A stretch of DNA of 64,000 nt, taken from the NCBI RefSeq assembly GCF_021155765.1, contig NC_060108.1:19555025-19619024 (forward strand), read 5' to 3'. Shown one piece after another: positions 1 through 12,756 of this stretch. Position 1 is the first letter of the stretch, and the number at the start of each line of letters is the position of its first letter. The position numbers were made by a program, and so were the translations under genes. Under the pieces are notes generated by a model that was not told the origin of the DNA, did not search any database, and saw only the letters and a list, made by a program, of their open reading frames with translations. The DNA is from Diprion similis (Eukaryota > Arthropoda > Insecta > Hymenoptera > Diprionidae).

Positions 1-2646
1 AAGATACAAAGGTGCGAAATCTTTTGTTTCCGGATTGTCTCGAGAGGCGTCGAGAGGTGGTGGAGGAGGGAGGGAGGAAGGAAGGGAGGGAGGGAGGCTG
101 CTTCTGAACAGGGATGAGTCCACAAAAGGGGGATTCCCCGTCTCTCGACGACGCGCCGCGACGCCCAGCGACGCCCAGCAAGAGAAGCAAGCGTTAAGTG
201 GAGCGAACCATGGATGGATACGGACTCCACCACCGTTCCAAATATAGCTATACTATACGTACACGCAGTGACGTCGCGAGTGTTCGAGCATGTTGTACGG
301 TCAGGTGTATTCCGTTGTTCCAAGGTAAAAGCAAAGTGCCGTTTATGGTCACGGGTCACGAAGCTTACTACGTAAAAAAGTGAGCAGGATCTCTCACATT
401 TTCGGAGGAAAAATACGGGATAAGAAAGTGTTTTTCTTTTTCATCTTCTTCTTCTTCTTGGTCTCGTTCTTTCGGTATTCATGATCAACGGAAAAGAAGT
501 TTGTACAGGCGTATCAATCCTCAGGAAAGTATAATATGTACCCAATGGTTAAATGACAAACTGACTGACGCGACGGTATTCTTGGCCACCATGATGATTA
601 TGATGATGATTTCCGGGCTCAGTTTGTTATATTCAAACTTTTCTACCTTATATACGATTTCACACATGTTAATGATAAAGGATTTCTTTTTCCACATGGG
701 GGTATGGCACAACTCTTTGAGCATGTTACACTGAGCTTGGCGGAAGACCATTATCGCGCACGTGTTTTCACAGGCAGTGCAAAACCGTAGGGCGATTCTC
801 CTCCTGGCACCGGAAGAACCTGAATATTTGAATGGCAGGCGGATACAGGAGTATTACTTACCTGTGTAATGAGTATAGCAGGCGGGTAAACTCGAATGCC
901 AGACTCAAGAGCGGCAGGCATTATACCTATATACATCCAGATACCAACCAGCATAGCGTTTCATCATTCAGTGGTGGAAATTAAGCTACCTTTTAACATT
1001 CGTTATTTATTTCATCCGGTCCGGACCTTTTGAAACGATTATTCCGTTTTACTTTTTCAAACAGGTTTTTGGAAGCTGATCAATAATTTCGCGTAACTAT
1101 TCGTAGAAATATACGGACGCATTTTTTAACGAACCGACACCCGAATGGCCGCTAAGATTTTGGCTTTCGGAACTACGATTCGACTGGAGACCAAAACGAT
1201 GATGATAATTACAGGGAAATTTATAAGTGAGAAAAATTTTATAAGCACAGATGTGACCGGCGACATAGAACTGTATTTGAACAGTTTAATAATTCATGAA
1301 GAAACAGAGACCAGGAATCGATCGGTTCCGGGTCAACGTCGACGTTTGAAAGAGATGTACTGAACTTTTCAGGAACCCAGTCTAAGCTTTTCCGTTTCAA
1401 ATCTATCCCCATTACTGTCTGTTTGCATAATTTTGCTTACGACAATTCGATGGACGGAAATCGTAAGAATGCATCAGCAGTGTGAAGTCATAAACGCAGA
1501 ATTGACGAATATAAATTGAGGAATAAACACGTTCAAGTCGAAACTTGAATAATTGTATAAAAATACCGCGAATGCAGGGTTTAACGTAAAACGTAACGCA
1601 CGATCCAGTTTGCGTAATTAGTAAACAAAAAAAAGTTAGTGACTTCGTTGGGGAAAAAAATTAAACGAACAAGATAATTTTTCCCAAGATTCTTAATCGC
1701 CTTCGACTTTTTAATCGCGATTCTACAGCGTAACTGTTTCCTTTGCAAAACGGAAAATAAAAATACGTCACGCAGTCGTGACGCCGGAAAACATTAAGGG
1801 ACCCAATTTAAACTTGTTGAGAGTCAAGATTTTCAACCCCCTGCAGCGAGGACCTCAGCCTGCCGAAATGAAAGCCACCCGAAGCAGCAAGTGTTGATAT
1901 GAAAAAATAGCATCGTTCCCGTAGATCTATGAACGGAACATCATCGAACACTTGTAAAGTGTTTTGAAATGTTTTCATTGCTTTCTCACAAATTTTAGAC
2001 TACCGGAGAGTCGGAATAAAAGATTTTCACCGTTTAATTAAAGTAAGTTGAAATTTGACTTGCTTCTTGAAATCTGAAATTTTATTTCTCAGGAATAATT
2101 TTCACTTTGTTCAAACAGCCCTGAACGAGTAACAGGTGTAGATATACAGGTTACATGCAGATGAATATACGCATGACGTCATAAATATAAAAGCAAGGGT
2201 TGTTCATTCGAGATAAACCGCTTAGAGAATTTATTATGAAACGGGAACCAATCCGATGTGAATATATGTATATTGTGAATATATTATATAATTTTTTTCA
2301 TCCCTGCACCCCTTCTTAACAATTATCAGTTGTCGTTTTAATCTGTTGCGTAAGCTCGAAAATAATTATTCCAGCTTGTAATACAGTTGTTGCGTTGTTG
2401 TTGCAGGCAGCTGATATACGAACGACCCTCGTTGTTATTTCCCGATTAATCACACAACTCGGATAATATATTCCAATATATAATAGGTTTAAATTGCACA
2501 ATGTATCACGGTTACGTTGCTAATACTTGTTGAAAAACATAAATCAACATGAAAGTCTTTTTGCATAAATCGGCTCAAGTAATTATCAAAATAAAATTAT
2601 CAGAACTTGTCATGGATTCAGAATTTCTTTTTGCTTTTAGTGATTT

Positions 2647-2678
<32 letters not shown>

Positions 2679-5600
2679 GTTTTTCAATAATTCGTCATAC
2701 GGAACAAGAAACGACGGGCAGATGCGCTTTGTGTCGACAATTTCGATGTCGAAGGATTTTTTGGCGAGATGTTCATGCCCACTTATATCGTACACACGGT
2801 ATGATATGGAATTTCGTGAAGTCGTCTCCTGCTTCGCATTATTACTTTTATAATCCGTCAGTCCAATTTCGTTGAGCAGCAGCTTTTCAACGTCACACAT
2901 ATACATCTGGGTGGTAGACGCGACGTACGTAGAATATTATAGAAATGTACATGTATGGGAACACATTGTGGGAAAAACGGGCCAACATGACAATATAATA
3001 TCTCAACGTATTGAAGTGAATTGTGTATCATCGGGGCCATTATATTTCTCAGTGTGCGGAAAATCCGGATTTAAATACCCATTTAAATAGAATTTTTATT
3101 ACAGGAACTAAATAAGAGAATTTTCGAATAATTTCCAAAGTGTATATAAAATAACTACCACAAAAAGGCACAAAGTTAAACCCTAACCGGTTTATCAAAT
3201 CTTATTGTTGGTGTGAAAATCAGTCCAATTTCCTTTCGATCCATCGACTTTTTTCTCTTTTCATCGAATTGTATCGAATTTCTTTTATATTAAAAATTTG
3301 CACAGTAAAACAAAAAACTTGCGACTCGAGCGGGGGAATCCGGCATATTTCATTGTTATCTATACTTTTGTAAAAGGTACAAGGGTGAGCTTTCAACGTT
3401 TTCTTTCTTCAAATTTCCTTTTCTTCAAAAATTCCGGAACAATAAATTTTCCCAGATAGGTAGGTGGATGAATAGGTATTAGAATATAGGGAGGAGTACA
3501 AACGCGGGAAGGAAAAAAGTTGATGAGATGCTCTAACCGGATTGAAGAATAATAATTAAACGTTAATCAGGGGAAACGTTTATTAATTAACTCATCACAA
3601 CGTAATAGGGCGGTAATCCCGATACTTTCTCATCAATTTATTCTATAACGAGTTTACAATTTCTCTTTACTCGGAATATTTTTTAATTATATTGAAAAAA
3701 AGGACGCTCGCGTCGTACCGATAAGTTGAAAAAGACCTGTTCAAACCAGACAGTGAATTTGAAACTGCAGATTGGTTTTTCTAAGATTGACAAGGTAAAC
3801 TGAAAATCCGTACCATCGCCCCGATAGCTCATCTAAAGTAAATGCTTGATTTCTAAAGTGGGCATGCGGCAGAAGTTTATACAGTTTCGCCTTTAATTGC
3901 AAAGTTTCCGAAAATAGGGTAGCTAGAGTGCTCGGCAAATATAACGGCGTGAGTAAATATAACGTGTGTCTACTGCTGCATCACGTAGGCTCGTCTGTAC
4001 GTAAGACTTGTGAAAAATCAGATGAAAACTTGCTGAAATTACAAATGAAAATGCCGTATACACGACTAAATAATAACACAACTATAATAAAACCCCGTTT
4101 AGGTAAAATTATAAAATTGTTTGTCAGCAAAAACGAGCGACTATTAGATAGAAATTTTCCAAAGAAAATAAAACACTGCACGATTTTGAAACTTTTTGCA
4201 GAATATGTATAGCGATGAGTTATTCGAATAACGGGGGGGGGGGGGGGGGGGGGGCAATTCAATTTGGTATTATGCCTCTGTTACTCGTCCAGCGTGATGA
4301 AATCATCACCGGTCTCCCCGGGTAGTAAATAGCTAATGTTAATTAATAAGTTCGATAGTAATTTACGTATGCAGATTGGAACTTTCGCAAGTATAAATTT
4401 ATTACCCGTGAGGGAGACGCCTTTTGACCCTGAACTAGTGACCAGTTGCCCTGCCTCCTCTACGTTCACCGAGTGAGAAACACCTTTGAATTATGCAACG
4501 TTTCCGCAGCGGCATCCAAGAGCATGTCTTGTCTTTCAGTAATTACAATTCAACGTGTAATGAATTTTGGGATATTTTTTTTTTTTTACTTTGCTTTGGG
4601 ATATCTAAATTTCTTATTCAGGTAGGTAATGAATTGTAAATGTTGTTTTCCGTTCCAAGCGGCGTTAAAATTTCACACCGACTATTTTGTGTAGAGTTAT
4701 TTGCCGAAGAAAAAACTTTACAAAGCACGCGGTATCAGCACAAGTATTATCATTTTTATCGATGATAAATCATTACTTATCGCACTTCCCACGAATTATT
4801 GATACCTTGAATACTCGCTACGGCCTGTAAGAGTGGATTTATAATATTTGATATTTGTAATTAGTCTGTTCAATCTCGTTTTTTACAAGTTGAAGCAACA
4901 AATCTTCCATGCAGATTCGTTTTGGACGAATAGAAGTTCCAAGGATAAAATTCCGTATCCGTGAGCAAGTTTAAAAACGGTTCTAAACCGCCGTTGAGAG
5001 ATTTATCTTATCCGGAAAACCTCTGCTCCGCGAGAAATTCTCGTGTTATCTTTAATGGAAAGCGTATAAGCGCGTTATCAAGTTTTTAAGGGAAGGATCC
5101 AAAACGAACGTTCGAGAATCGACCTGTGTGAACTTGGGATTTCTAATGTTAGCATCGCGTGAATAAATCGACGTTTTCTGATCATACCGGTTACTTTTGT
5201 ACTTCGTTATTTATTGATACAATAGTTCATTTGATAATTTCGGAATGCGCATCGTAAAGAATAAAAATTCTGTAGAGTTTGGATGAAAGTATAATTTTTA
5301 TAATAATGACCAAGTTTTGGTCAGTTTAATAATGTGTGGTGATATTTTGGAATACTTTTTTTAGATTAACGATATCATTTCCAACTTTGTGAATTTTGCA
5401 CCGTTCTCAATCATCGACGAAGTGGTGAAATCTGGTTTCTTTTTTTTTCCTTATAACTTTTCAGGCAAGTTTCAAAAATGTATTTTTCCATCGTTTACCG
5501 GATAGAACTCTCGACGCAATTGATGCTGAATACATACTTTTCCAATTTATAACCGATCAGTTCAAATAATAAAATTCCGCTAAGATACTGACAGCTGCTA

Positions 5601-5940
5601 CGCGAATTTGGTTCTAATTTTTAGAAGGAACTGTATTTCAAAATCTTCAACAAGAAACCATAAAACTAGCCTAGATACCAACAGGTCTTTGATACATTTA
5701 TACCATACGAACATTTATCGTACCAAGTTCACCCGGTTCGAAAATCGACCTAAAAAACAAAACAAGAAAAAACTACCAAAACGAAGACAACGATAATCCG
5801 AAAACCCAGTGATCCAATCGGAACCCGGACCTGGACCAACATCCAGCAGAATAAAAGATTAATAATAACGAAGTAAAGAGAAGACAAAAAATGAACGCCA
5901 GTATAAAAATAATCAGACAAAAATTATTTATCAATTGCAG
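1..5940. other. Gene-free AT-rich DNA
   Basis: I see no coding exon here that I can support. Open frames are short, overlap on both strands and have low-complexity translations. It contains a run of 30 T at 2648-2677, a run of 22 G at 4233-4254, and ordinary AT-rich sequence. It could be intergenic or the intron of a gene outside the window; nothing in the sequence decides this. Confidence 0.6.
4233..4254. repeat. Homopolymer G22
   Basis: An uninterrupted run of 22 G on the plus strand, seen directly. It is one of several long G runs in the window and may be length-variable or misassembled. Confidence 0.95.
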
Positions 5941-6068
5941 GTTTTCATCCGATATCATCGACTGACGCACTTTCAGAGCTCGATGTGAACTCTACATCGA
6001 TTGCGCATCGTTCTCCTCGAGGTGAGCCGCAGTGAGCAAACGTGAAACGTCGAGGATGACGAGGCGAC

Positions 6069-6092
6069 GGGGGGGGGGGGGGGGGGGGGGGG
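6069..6092. repeat. Homopolymer G24
   Basis: An uninterrupted run of 24 G inside the CpG-rich patch, seen directly. Confidence 0.95.
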
Positions 6093-6719
6093 ATAACGAC
6101 TCCGGCCGCGATCGCAGCGACGCGACGCGAGGAGTTGCGCGTAGAACTCGCGCCGGACGGTCGTCGTGTGTTTATTCGTTTCTCGGCGGCACTTGCGAAA
6201 TGGAATGCAAGATTGCGACCTGCGTCGGTGTTCTCGTTGATATACATAAGATTTAACGAAAAATCTCCGAGGTTGTCAGATATAAGTTGCGGAAGTAATT
6301 TTCCTTGAAAACGTTTTCTTTTCTCTCGTCTTCCTACTTCCGCTCAAGCCACGACGTTGTGTGGAACGACGACGTGTAGATGGAAAATAATCGATCGTCG
6401 ACGACACGCGGTGCGCGCTGCGTTACATACATACAACAATATTTGTTATCCAGGGTATAGTTGATGGGTAATCGAGTGTTTCGATCTTCCCTTCCTTCCC
6501 TTCCCTCGTTTCATGTATACCCACGCACGTACGTACGTACGCATTACTAGCTTGCCTTATAGTTTATGACTGATTGTGAGACTCACGGTTTGTCGGGCTG
6601 CGAGCTCCGCACCCGTTTCTCAGCCATCTGTATCTCCTCGGCTCGCGTTACGCTCTTTGCTCGCCTGTACCTGACCCGGGTTTCCGGCTCGATGCGACCC
6701 TCTGCCATCGCCGTAGCTC

Positions 6720-6764
6720 GACACCCAACACACCCAACACACCCAACACACCCAACACACAGCG
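6720..6764. repeat. 10-bp tandem repeat (CACACCCAAC-type)
   Basis: About four tandem copies of a 10-bp unit of the form ACACCCAACA. Simple minisatellite; it makes a spurious Thr-His-Pro repeat in one reading frame. Confidence 0.85.
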
Positions 6765-6995
6765 ACTATATTTAACACCGTACTTTATCCAGCGATTCTA
6801 CGATTCGACGCACTGGACGCCCGCCGACGACGGCTAGTTGACTAGTGACTCTCCACTCACAAAACGATTAGCGCCGCTGCAAAGATATTCGCCGGCGATT
6901 ATACCTCGTCTAAGCCGTGTGTCTTCGCTCGCTCTACTCGCGCGACTCGCGCGACTCGCCCGAGACTGTATAGCGATATTTCCGACCGGTGTCAG

Positions 6996-7033
6996 CCTCT
7001 CTCTTTCTCTTTCTCTCTCTCTCTCTCTCTTTA
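6996..7033. repeat. CT-rich microsatellite
   Basis: Imperfect CTCTTT stretch followed by a pure CT run. On the opposite strand it reads as GAGA, a motif often found in insect promoters, so it could contribute to the putative promoter patch. That role is inference. Confidence 0.8.
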
Positions 7034-7974
7034 TATCGCCGACTCCCTCCCTCGCCTCTCGATTGTTTTTATGTTCCACTTTTGTTTTCACCGACCACTT
7101 TTCGTCGCCGCAATGACCTATGGGACACTCTCACTCGTTCCTTCACTCGCGAACTGAAAGGACTCTGCAATACCGACAAACCCGGCGAGCGGTTAATTGC
7201 ATGCCTCTAATGTAGATAGAATGCACATTTTAATCACGCAGGTCTGTCTGACGCCTTTGCCGCTGCGATAACAACATCCGACTCGTCCGTGTGAATGTAA
7301 GGATAAATTATATCCACCGACAACAAGACGAGCTAACGAACGAACAAACAAACGCAACCGACCCGCTCCAGCGACTGACTATTTCGGTTTTTTCTGCTTT
7401 TCTTTTCCTTACTACTCCGTCTTGGTCTTTTTTTTCCTCTTTTTCTGATGCTCGTTTTCCATCTCACTCTGAGAAGATAACGAGACGATAAACCGAGAAA
7501 TATATATCGGCGCAGGAGGGGGAGAGGAGATACAACTGACGAGCCGATTACGCGTTCATTCGTTTCCTCGGACCCGAGAATTTTACGTTAAGTGAGCTCT
7601 AATTTCACGCGTTTCATGAACGGTCTGGAAAATTGCGGCGAAATATGTATTTCTGGGTATAATTTATCAGAAAATCGGCAACAACTCTCGCTCGTCGAGG
7701 ATTAGTTGGGTGAAAATATGGTTTGTCGCCAAACTAACGTCAAAGTCCAAAAGATTAACACACCGAGGGCCTGACTTGGCAATTGCAGCTATATATGACG
7801 ATTTCTTCGGGAAACAATGACGCGAATGAACGTTGCTGAGTCAGCAATTTTGTCGCGATAACGTGAACAGCTGATCGTTTTATGCAGATTGCGAACTCGT
7901 TGCAACGCAAGATGGTTCGAACAGGATATTACGTTGGGCTTTTATTCCGCTGACTTTTAAGGAGGTGCTCTGGT

Positions 7975-8310
7975 CGATTTTAACGATGTCGTACATATCG
8001 TCAGATATCGAAGCCCACGTATTTTAAACGCAAAAAAGATTTTAACAGCCCCATTCTATACAGAATTCTGAACAAAAAGATTCGAACATATTTTTATTTG
8101 ATGCAGAAATGGAGAAATGGCACGAAAACTAGGAATTTACTATTGCGATTTCGTAGTTGTCGCACCATTTCTTTATTATTGCATTAAATGAAAATTTATC
8201 ATAATCCTTTTGTTCAGAATTGTGTATAGAATGGGACCGTTGAGCTCTTTTTACGTTTAAAACACGTGGACTTCGATATCTGGGGATATAATACATATCG
8301 AATCGACGTT
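7975..8310. mobile_element. Foldback (palindromic) MITE-like element
   Basis: A long imperfect inverted repeat. The left arm (about 7980-8130) contains GATATCGAAGCCCACGTATT, then a TTTTAAACG block, CCATTCTATACA and TTCTGAACAAAA. The right arm (about 8155-8307) carries the reverse complement of each block in matching order. Arms are roughly 130-150 bp with scattered mismatches, separated by a short centre near 8131-8154, so transcript or single-stranded DNA would form one long hairpin. There is no coding capacity. Structure and size fit a non-autonomous foldback transposon; target-site duplications were not identified, so exact ends are approximate. Confidence 0.65.
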
Positions 8311-10840
8311 ATAAGTAAAAGACAGGATGAACAAAAACTTGAAATAAAATATGCGATTATTCATGAAATCCCGACACTGTTCGTCCTCAAGATATTCTTC
8401 AAATTTTTGAAAATGCAACGGAATTCGATACTTGAATCATACGATCAAGCAGCTTTAGCGATATTCGCACCAAGTCGGAATGACGTCCGTAAGATAACGA
8501 TTCGTAAATAAAAAACATCTTGATTAAACGAATCGTCACACATATATTTACAATCAGCTAAACGATTCTGAAAGTAATTTCCTCGCTTATCAATTCGTAC
8601 ACGTATCTTTCAGTAACACTGTCGCTACTTTTCGAATAAAATTTATCGTGTCATGTGGTGGATAAGGTTATAAGGTTAAATACAACGGAATATGAATGAT
8701 AGTTCTTTACCGCTCTTCCTGCGTCTATCGCATTACTATCAGTACATTTATGTAGGGGGCATTCCATGTCAAATTGACCCGGGCGTGACCTGTCATCTCT
8801 CCGATTGAGTTGGCGATTTTTTATACAATTGTTGTACGAATGTAGACTCGCGAAGGAACTAATCTTATTTTTCAGGAATTAACGAAATGATTTGAATAAC
8901 AACTATTGAAAACGAGAGCCGTACATGTCGAAATGAAAGAGATTTTTATACTTGATTGTAATACAAATTTATGACCTAAGAGCTGGATTATAGCAAAATC
9001 AAGAAATTATCTAGTAAATAATCTCTATGTACAGATAACCTGCACCGCGTTTTAATACCCGATGATAAATTTTGAATCTACCCTGTAATAAACACTGCTG
9101 CAGGGGGTCTCTAATGAATAGTTTTTTTTTCTTCAGATTCTTCTCCCATTATCCCGATCACTTTTATACTCGAAGATTTGCGTACACCCAATTATGTGAT
9201 ACGTTCCTCGAAGACATTGAAAATTTTCTTGTCATTATCATCGTTCGTTTTACTATTATTATTGTTTTTGTTCTTGCTGTTGTCATTATTGTATAAAAAT
9301 TTAGCTCAGCCGACGTTCAGCCCTTGTTACGCCTCAGGGATGGTATGAGCAGACCTATTATATTTTTTCAATATCACGCTGCTGGATATCATATCCTCCA
9401 CGTTACGTGCTTCAGCATTTTCAAGAGCCAATTCAATTTTTCATAACGGCAATTTATATACCAATACTCGCTGCGCGTCGCCGATGTTGCTGCAGGCCGA
9501 GAAAAATACTGGCGAATAATCCCCCTGATAAGAACCACCTCTTACACGAAAGTATAACACGATATGGTAATATGCATCCGACTATAAGGCGAAATTTTCG
9601 TATAGAATATCTGGTATCCCAAACACTTGCTGCAGCTCGCAGTGGGGTAAACATAAAAATGGAAAATTGAAAAATATTTGAGGGAGAGAGAAACAAAAAA
9701 CAGGGTATATATTAGGGTGTTACAAAAAAAAATAATTTGCGAATTTTCAACGTGGCAAACCATCAAAAACCTGTTTAGGTTCAAAGAGAGATTCTGGGAA
9801 AAGATAAGTATTCTACATTGAGTGGAAGATCGTCCTCGTTTGATTTTGTCAATTTTTTATATTTTGTATTTTTGAATTTATGAGGAATAGTGAAAATTTC
9901 TTTTTATCGTTTACATCAATCAAAATATCAATTTACGAAAAGTGTATTTAATGATTTATTCATTATTAATTCAATCTCGTAAAATGGTTATAATATAATA
10001 TGAACTTTTAGTTAAGGAAAATGAGATTCCCGCGGGATCTATAGTTACATTACCGCTCGTGATATTTGGTTAAAGTATAATTTTCGGGAAAGAAATAATA
10101 ATGGAAATGCTACAAGCTGATATTTTCGTATCCTGAGGGAAATGTTTATATAGAATAAAAACTCAAATGAGAATGATATTCCACGTAACGTAGAACGCTC
10201 ACATTTTCCAAAAATCTTCCTTAAGAGCCTAATCAAACTTATCATGGAAACCCACTTTCGAAAATCGCATATTATTTTTTTCTGAAACACCGTAATAACA
10301 CACATACCTACGCATAACTACCAGAATTTTTGGTAAAACTCGCGGTTCAACGCCACTTTTAATGTGCAAAACTTCTGATAGATACCTATACATATAACGC
10401 AGTCGTCGGGTTGAAATAAAATTTAGTCACGGGTCTTTTATCTTCTAAGTAGTTACACCGCCGGGGATCGAGGCTATCAAAACAAAAGCGTGGCAAAGAC
10501 ACAGAGAGGGAGTGAGAAAGAGAGAGAGAGAGAAACATCACGGTGCAGGGACGGGCATCCCGGAATCCCGGAGGAGGAATCTTTGGAGTGAAAAATGTTG
10601 CAAGAGTTTGAAAGCAATAAACGTCCCGAGATCACGTAGGATAGAGGTACCTGACTGCCTGCCCCGTCTTATACACACACCCTCATCCGCAAAGGAAAAC
10701 CCTCATGGATCCCGGATGCGGTCTTTCCAGGGGGAGGAACTAATTAAAAGATGTGTAGGTATCCCGTTCGCCGACTGCATTGCACCGCACACCGACAAAC
10801 TTCTCTCCTGAGTTTGGTATTGCGCCCTGGTGCAACTGCA

Positions 10841-10876
10841 GAGGGAGGGAGGGAGGGAGGGAGGGAGGGAGGGAGG
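10841..10876. repeat. GGGA tetranucleotide repeat
   Basis: Nine tandem GAGG/GGGA units, seen directly. Confidence 0.9.
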
Positions 10877-11116
10877 ATCCGTCGCTAAATTGCTGGCTTA
10901 GGGACGCGTGACTCCAGCTCGAAAATCCCGGATCGAGAAATAAGGGACGGCCAATGCTCGCTCCACAAATTGTCCAAGGGGTGCAGAGTTTTGGGGATTC
11001 GACTCTCTCTCTCTCTCTCTCTCGTCCGCAAGCGGAGTGGAATCGCCGCAACCGCACTAATTATAAATACTGTTTTTTCACGAGGGTGTTCTCATCAATG
11101 TTATCATTGACAAATT

Positions 11117-11119
<3 letters not shown>

Positions 11120-11147
<28 letters not shown>
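11120..11147. repeat. AC dinucleotide microsatellite
   Basis: About 14 pure AC units, seen directly. Confidence 0.9.
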
Positions 11148-12677
11148 TTTGCAGATGTATTTATCGCTCGCAGTTGTTTATCTAAGAAATTGAAAACTAT
11201 ACGTTATATAGATGAGCGAAAAAAATTTTCTCTACGACTTTATCGGAAGGTAATCGAATCGTTGGATTCAAATGAGCTCCGACAGCCCCGTTGGGTTCCG
11301 CCTTATTCCCGTGAAGTATGGCTTTCGTGCACCAGCACGGCGGCGGTCGATAAATAACGAACAACAATCCGTCCGTATGAGGTTTTGCGTTCGTATTCGG
11401 AATTTCGTGTCGTGTTCGGAAACCAAGCAATAGAAAATTGCCAAAGGGTAGGTATTTGCGATTGGACGGTGGTTTCCTTTAATTTATTTAAAACCATCGG
11501 GCAACGCACGCTTCCACCCCCACCCTCAACGCCGCCCCCGCAACCCCCGAAAGATCCCCGCGTCAGCCTGTTGTGAAATATTCACCGCTGCCCGGCATCG
11601 TTCCGGTCTTCCTATACCATGTTACGTTTTTCAGAATCGCTTGATTGCTCGAATGGCGAGCAGTGAAATCGGAGAGATTGGCAGGTGTCGAAGAAGTGTA
11701 ATCTACGATAGCAATGGAATAATGAAAACTGGCGAGTGGAACAGTGTCTAGCTGTAATATAATTCACAGAATCGATAAAGCTTGTAATTTTTAATTTATT
11801 CTTTCCGGGCTCAGAATTTATGATAATAATCCTGTACGAATTGAATGGAAATTAAAAAAAAAAAAAAATAAGCCTGGGTTTTATTATTCCTATTGGTTAT
11901 TAATTATACAAAACAAATTATCGACTGCAATTGGACGTGCAAAACTAGCTAGTTTAAAATAAAATAAAAATATGAATAAAAAATCTATAACCACATTAAT
12001 CGACAACGCGTGACGACGAGCATAATTAGTTGTTTCAATCAATCCAATTACTATCGGCAGATCGCTGCTGTGGTGAAAAAGGAAGGGGGAAAAACGTGAA
12101 TAACGATGTCGAATATTAATATTATACATACGTGCGAGATGCGTGTAAATAATAAACACAAATTGGTAGAATCGCGCAAAGTCGATACTGCAGTATAGGT
12201 ATATACATATACTCCGTTCCCAGTTTATTCAGGTCCCATTTAAACGAGCAGAGAGCATTGCCCGCGCTAACGATAAGCAAATCCCAATCAAATTACACGA
12301 CGCCCGTTTCATAACGGCCCGAACCAACGCTCCGCAGTTAACAAACGGATTCCAGGCTTTTGGTATATCTATCAGCTATATATAAGCTACAGATAAAACC
12401 TATTACACCTTACAAATATATATATATACTGAACGTGTTCATGCTGACCGTAACTGTTCAGAGCCCTGAGAAGGTTGTAAAAATTCCACAGGGTACATCA
12501 AACTCGTACGATTAGCTCCAGGGCAAAATCCAAGATTAATTGTCGATCACTCGGCCGTGATGAACTCGGTGAAATTTCCAACTTTTTATAAGTAATTGGA
12601 GCGTTGAGTATCACTGAAATTTTATAAAACAAATATTTGGCAGATTACTGTAATCAGTTGGTTTCTAGATGGGTATG

Positions 12678-12678
<1 letters not shown>

Positions 12679-12754
<76 letters not shown>
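12679..12754. repeat. TA dinucleotide microsatellite
   Basis: About 38 uninterrupted TA units (76 bp), the longest dinucleotide array in the window. Likely length-polymorphic and prone to cruciform extrusion. Confidence 0.95.

Positions 12755-12756
<2 letters not shown>

Larger units (their letters stand above)
5941..7560. promoter_or_regulatory. CpG- and GC-rich patch, possible promoter or 5' UTR
   Basis: Compared with its AT-rich surroundings this stretch is rich in CpG (many CGAC, CGCG and TCGTCG words). It carries dense microsatellites: G24, ACGT repeats near 6526-6543, a 10-bp CA/C repeat and CT repeats. Such patches in insect genomes often mark promoters or 5' untranslated exons, but I find no start codon followed by a recognisable protein or a convincing splice pair. 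The regulatory call is inference from composition alone. Confidence 0.25.
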
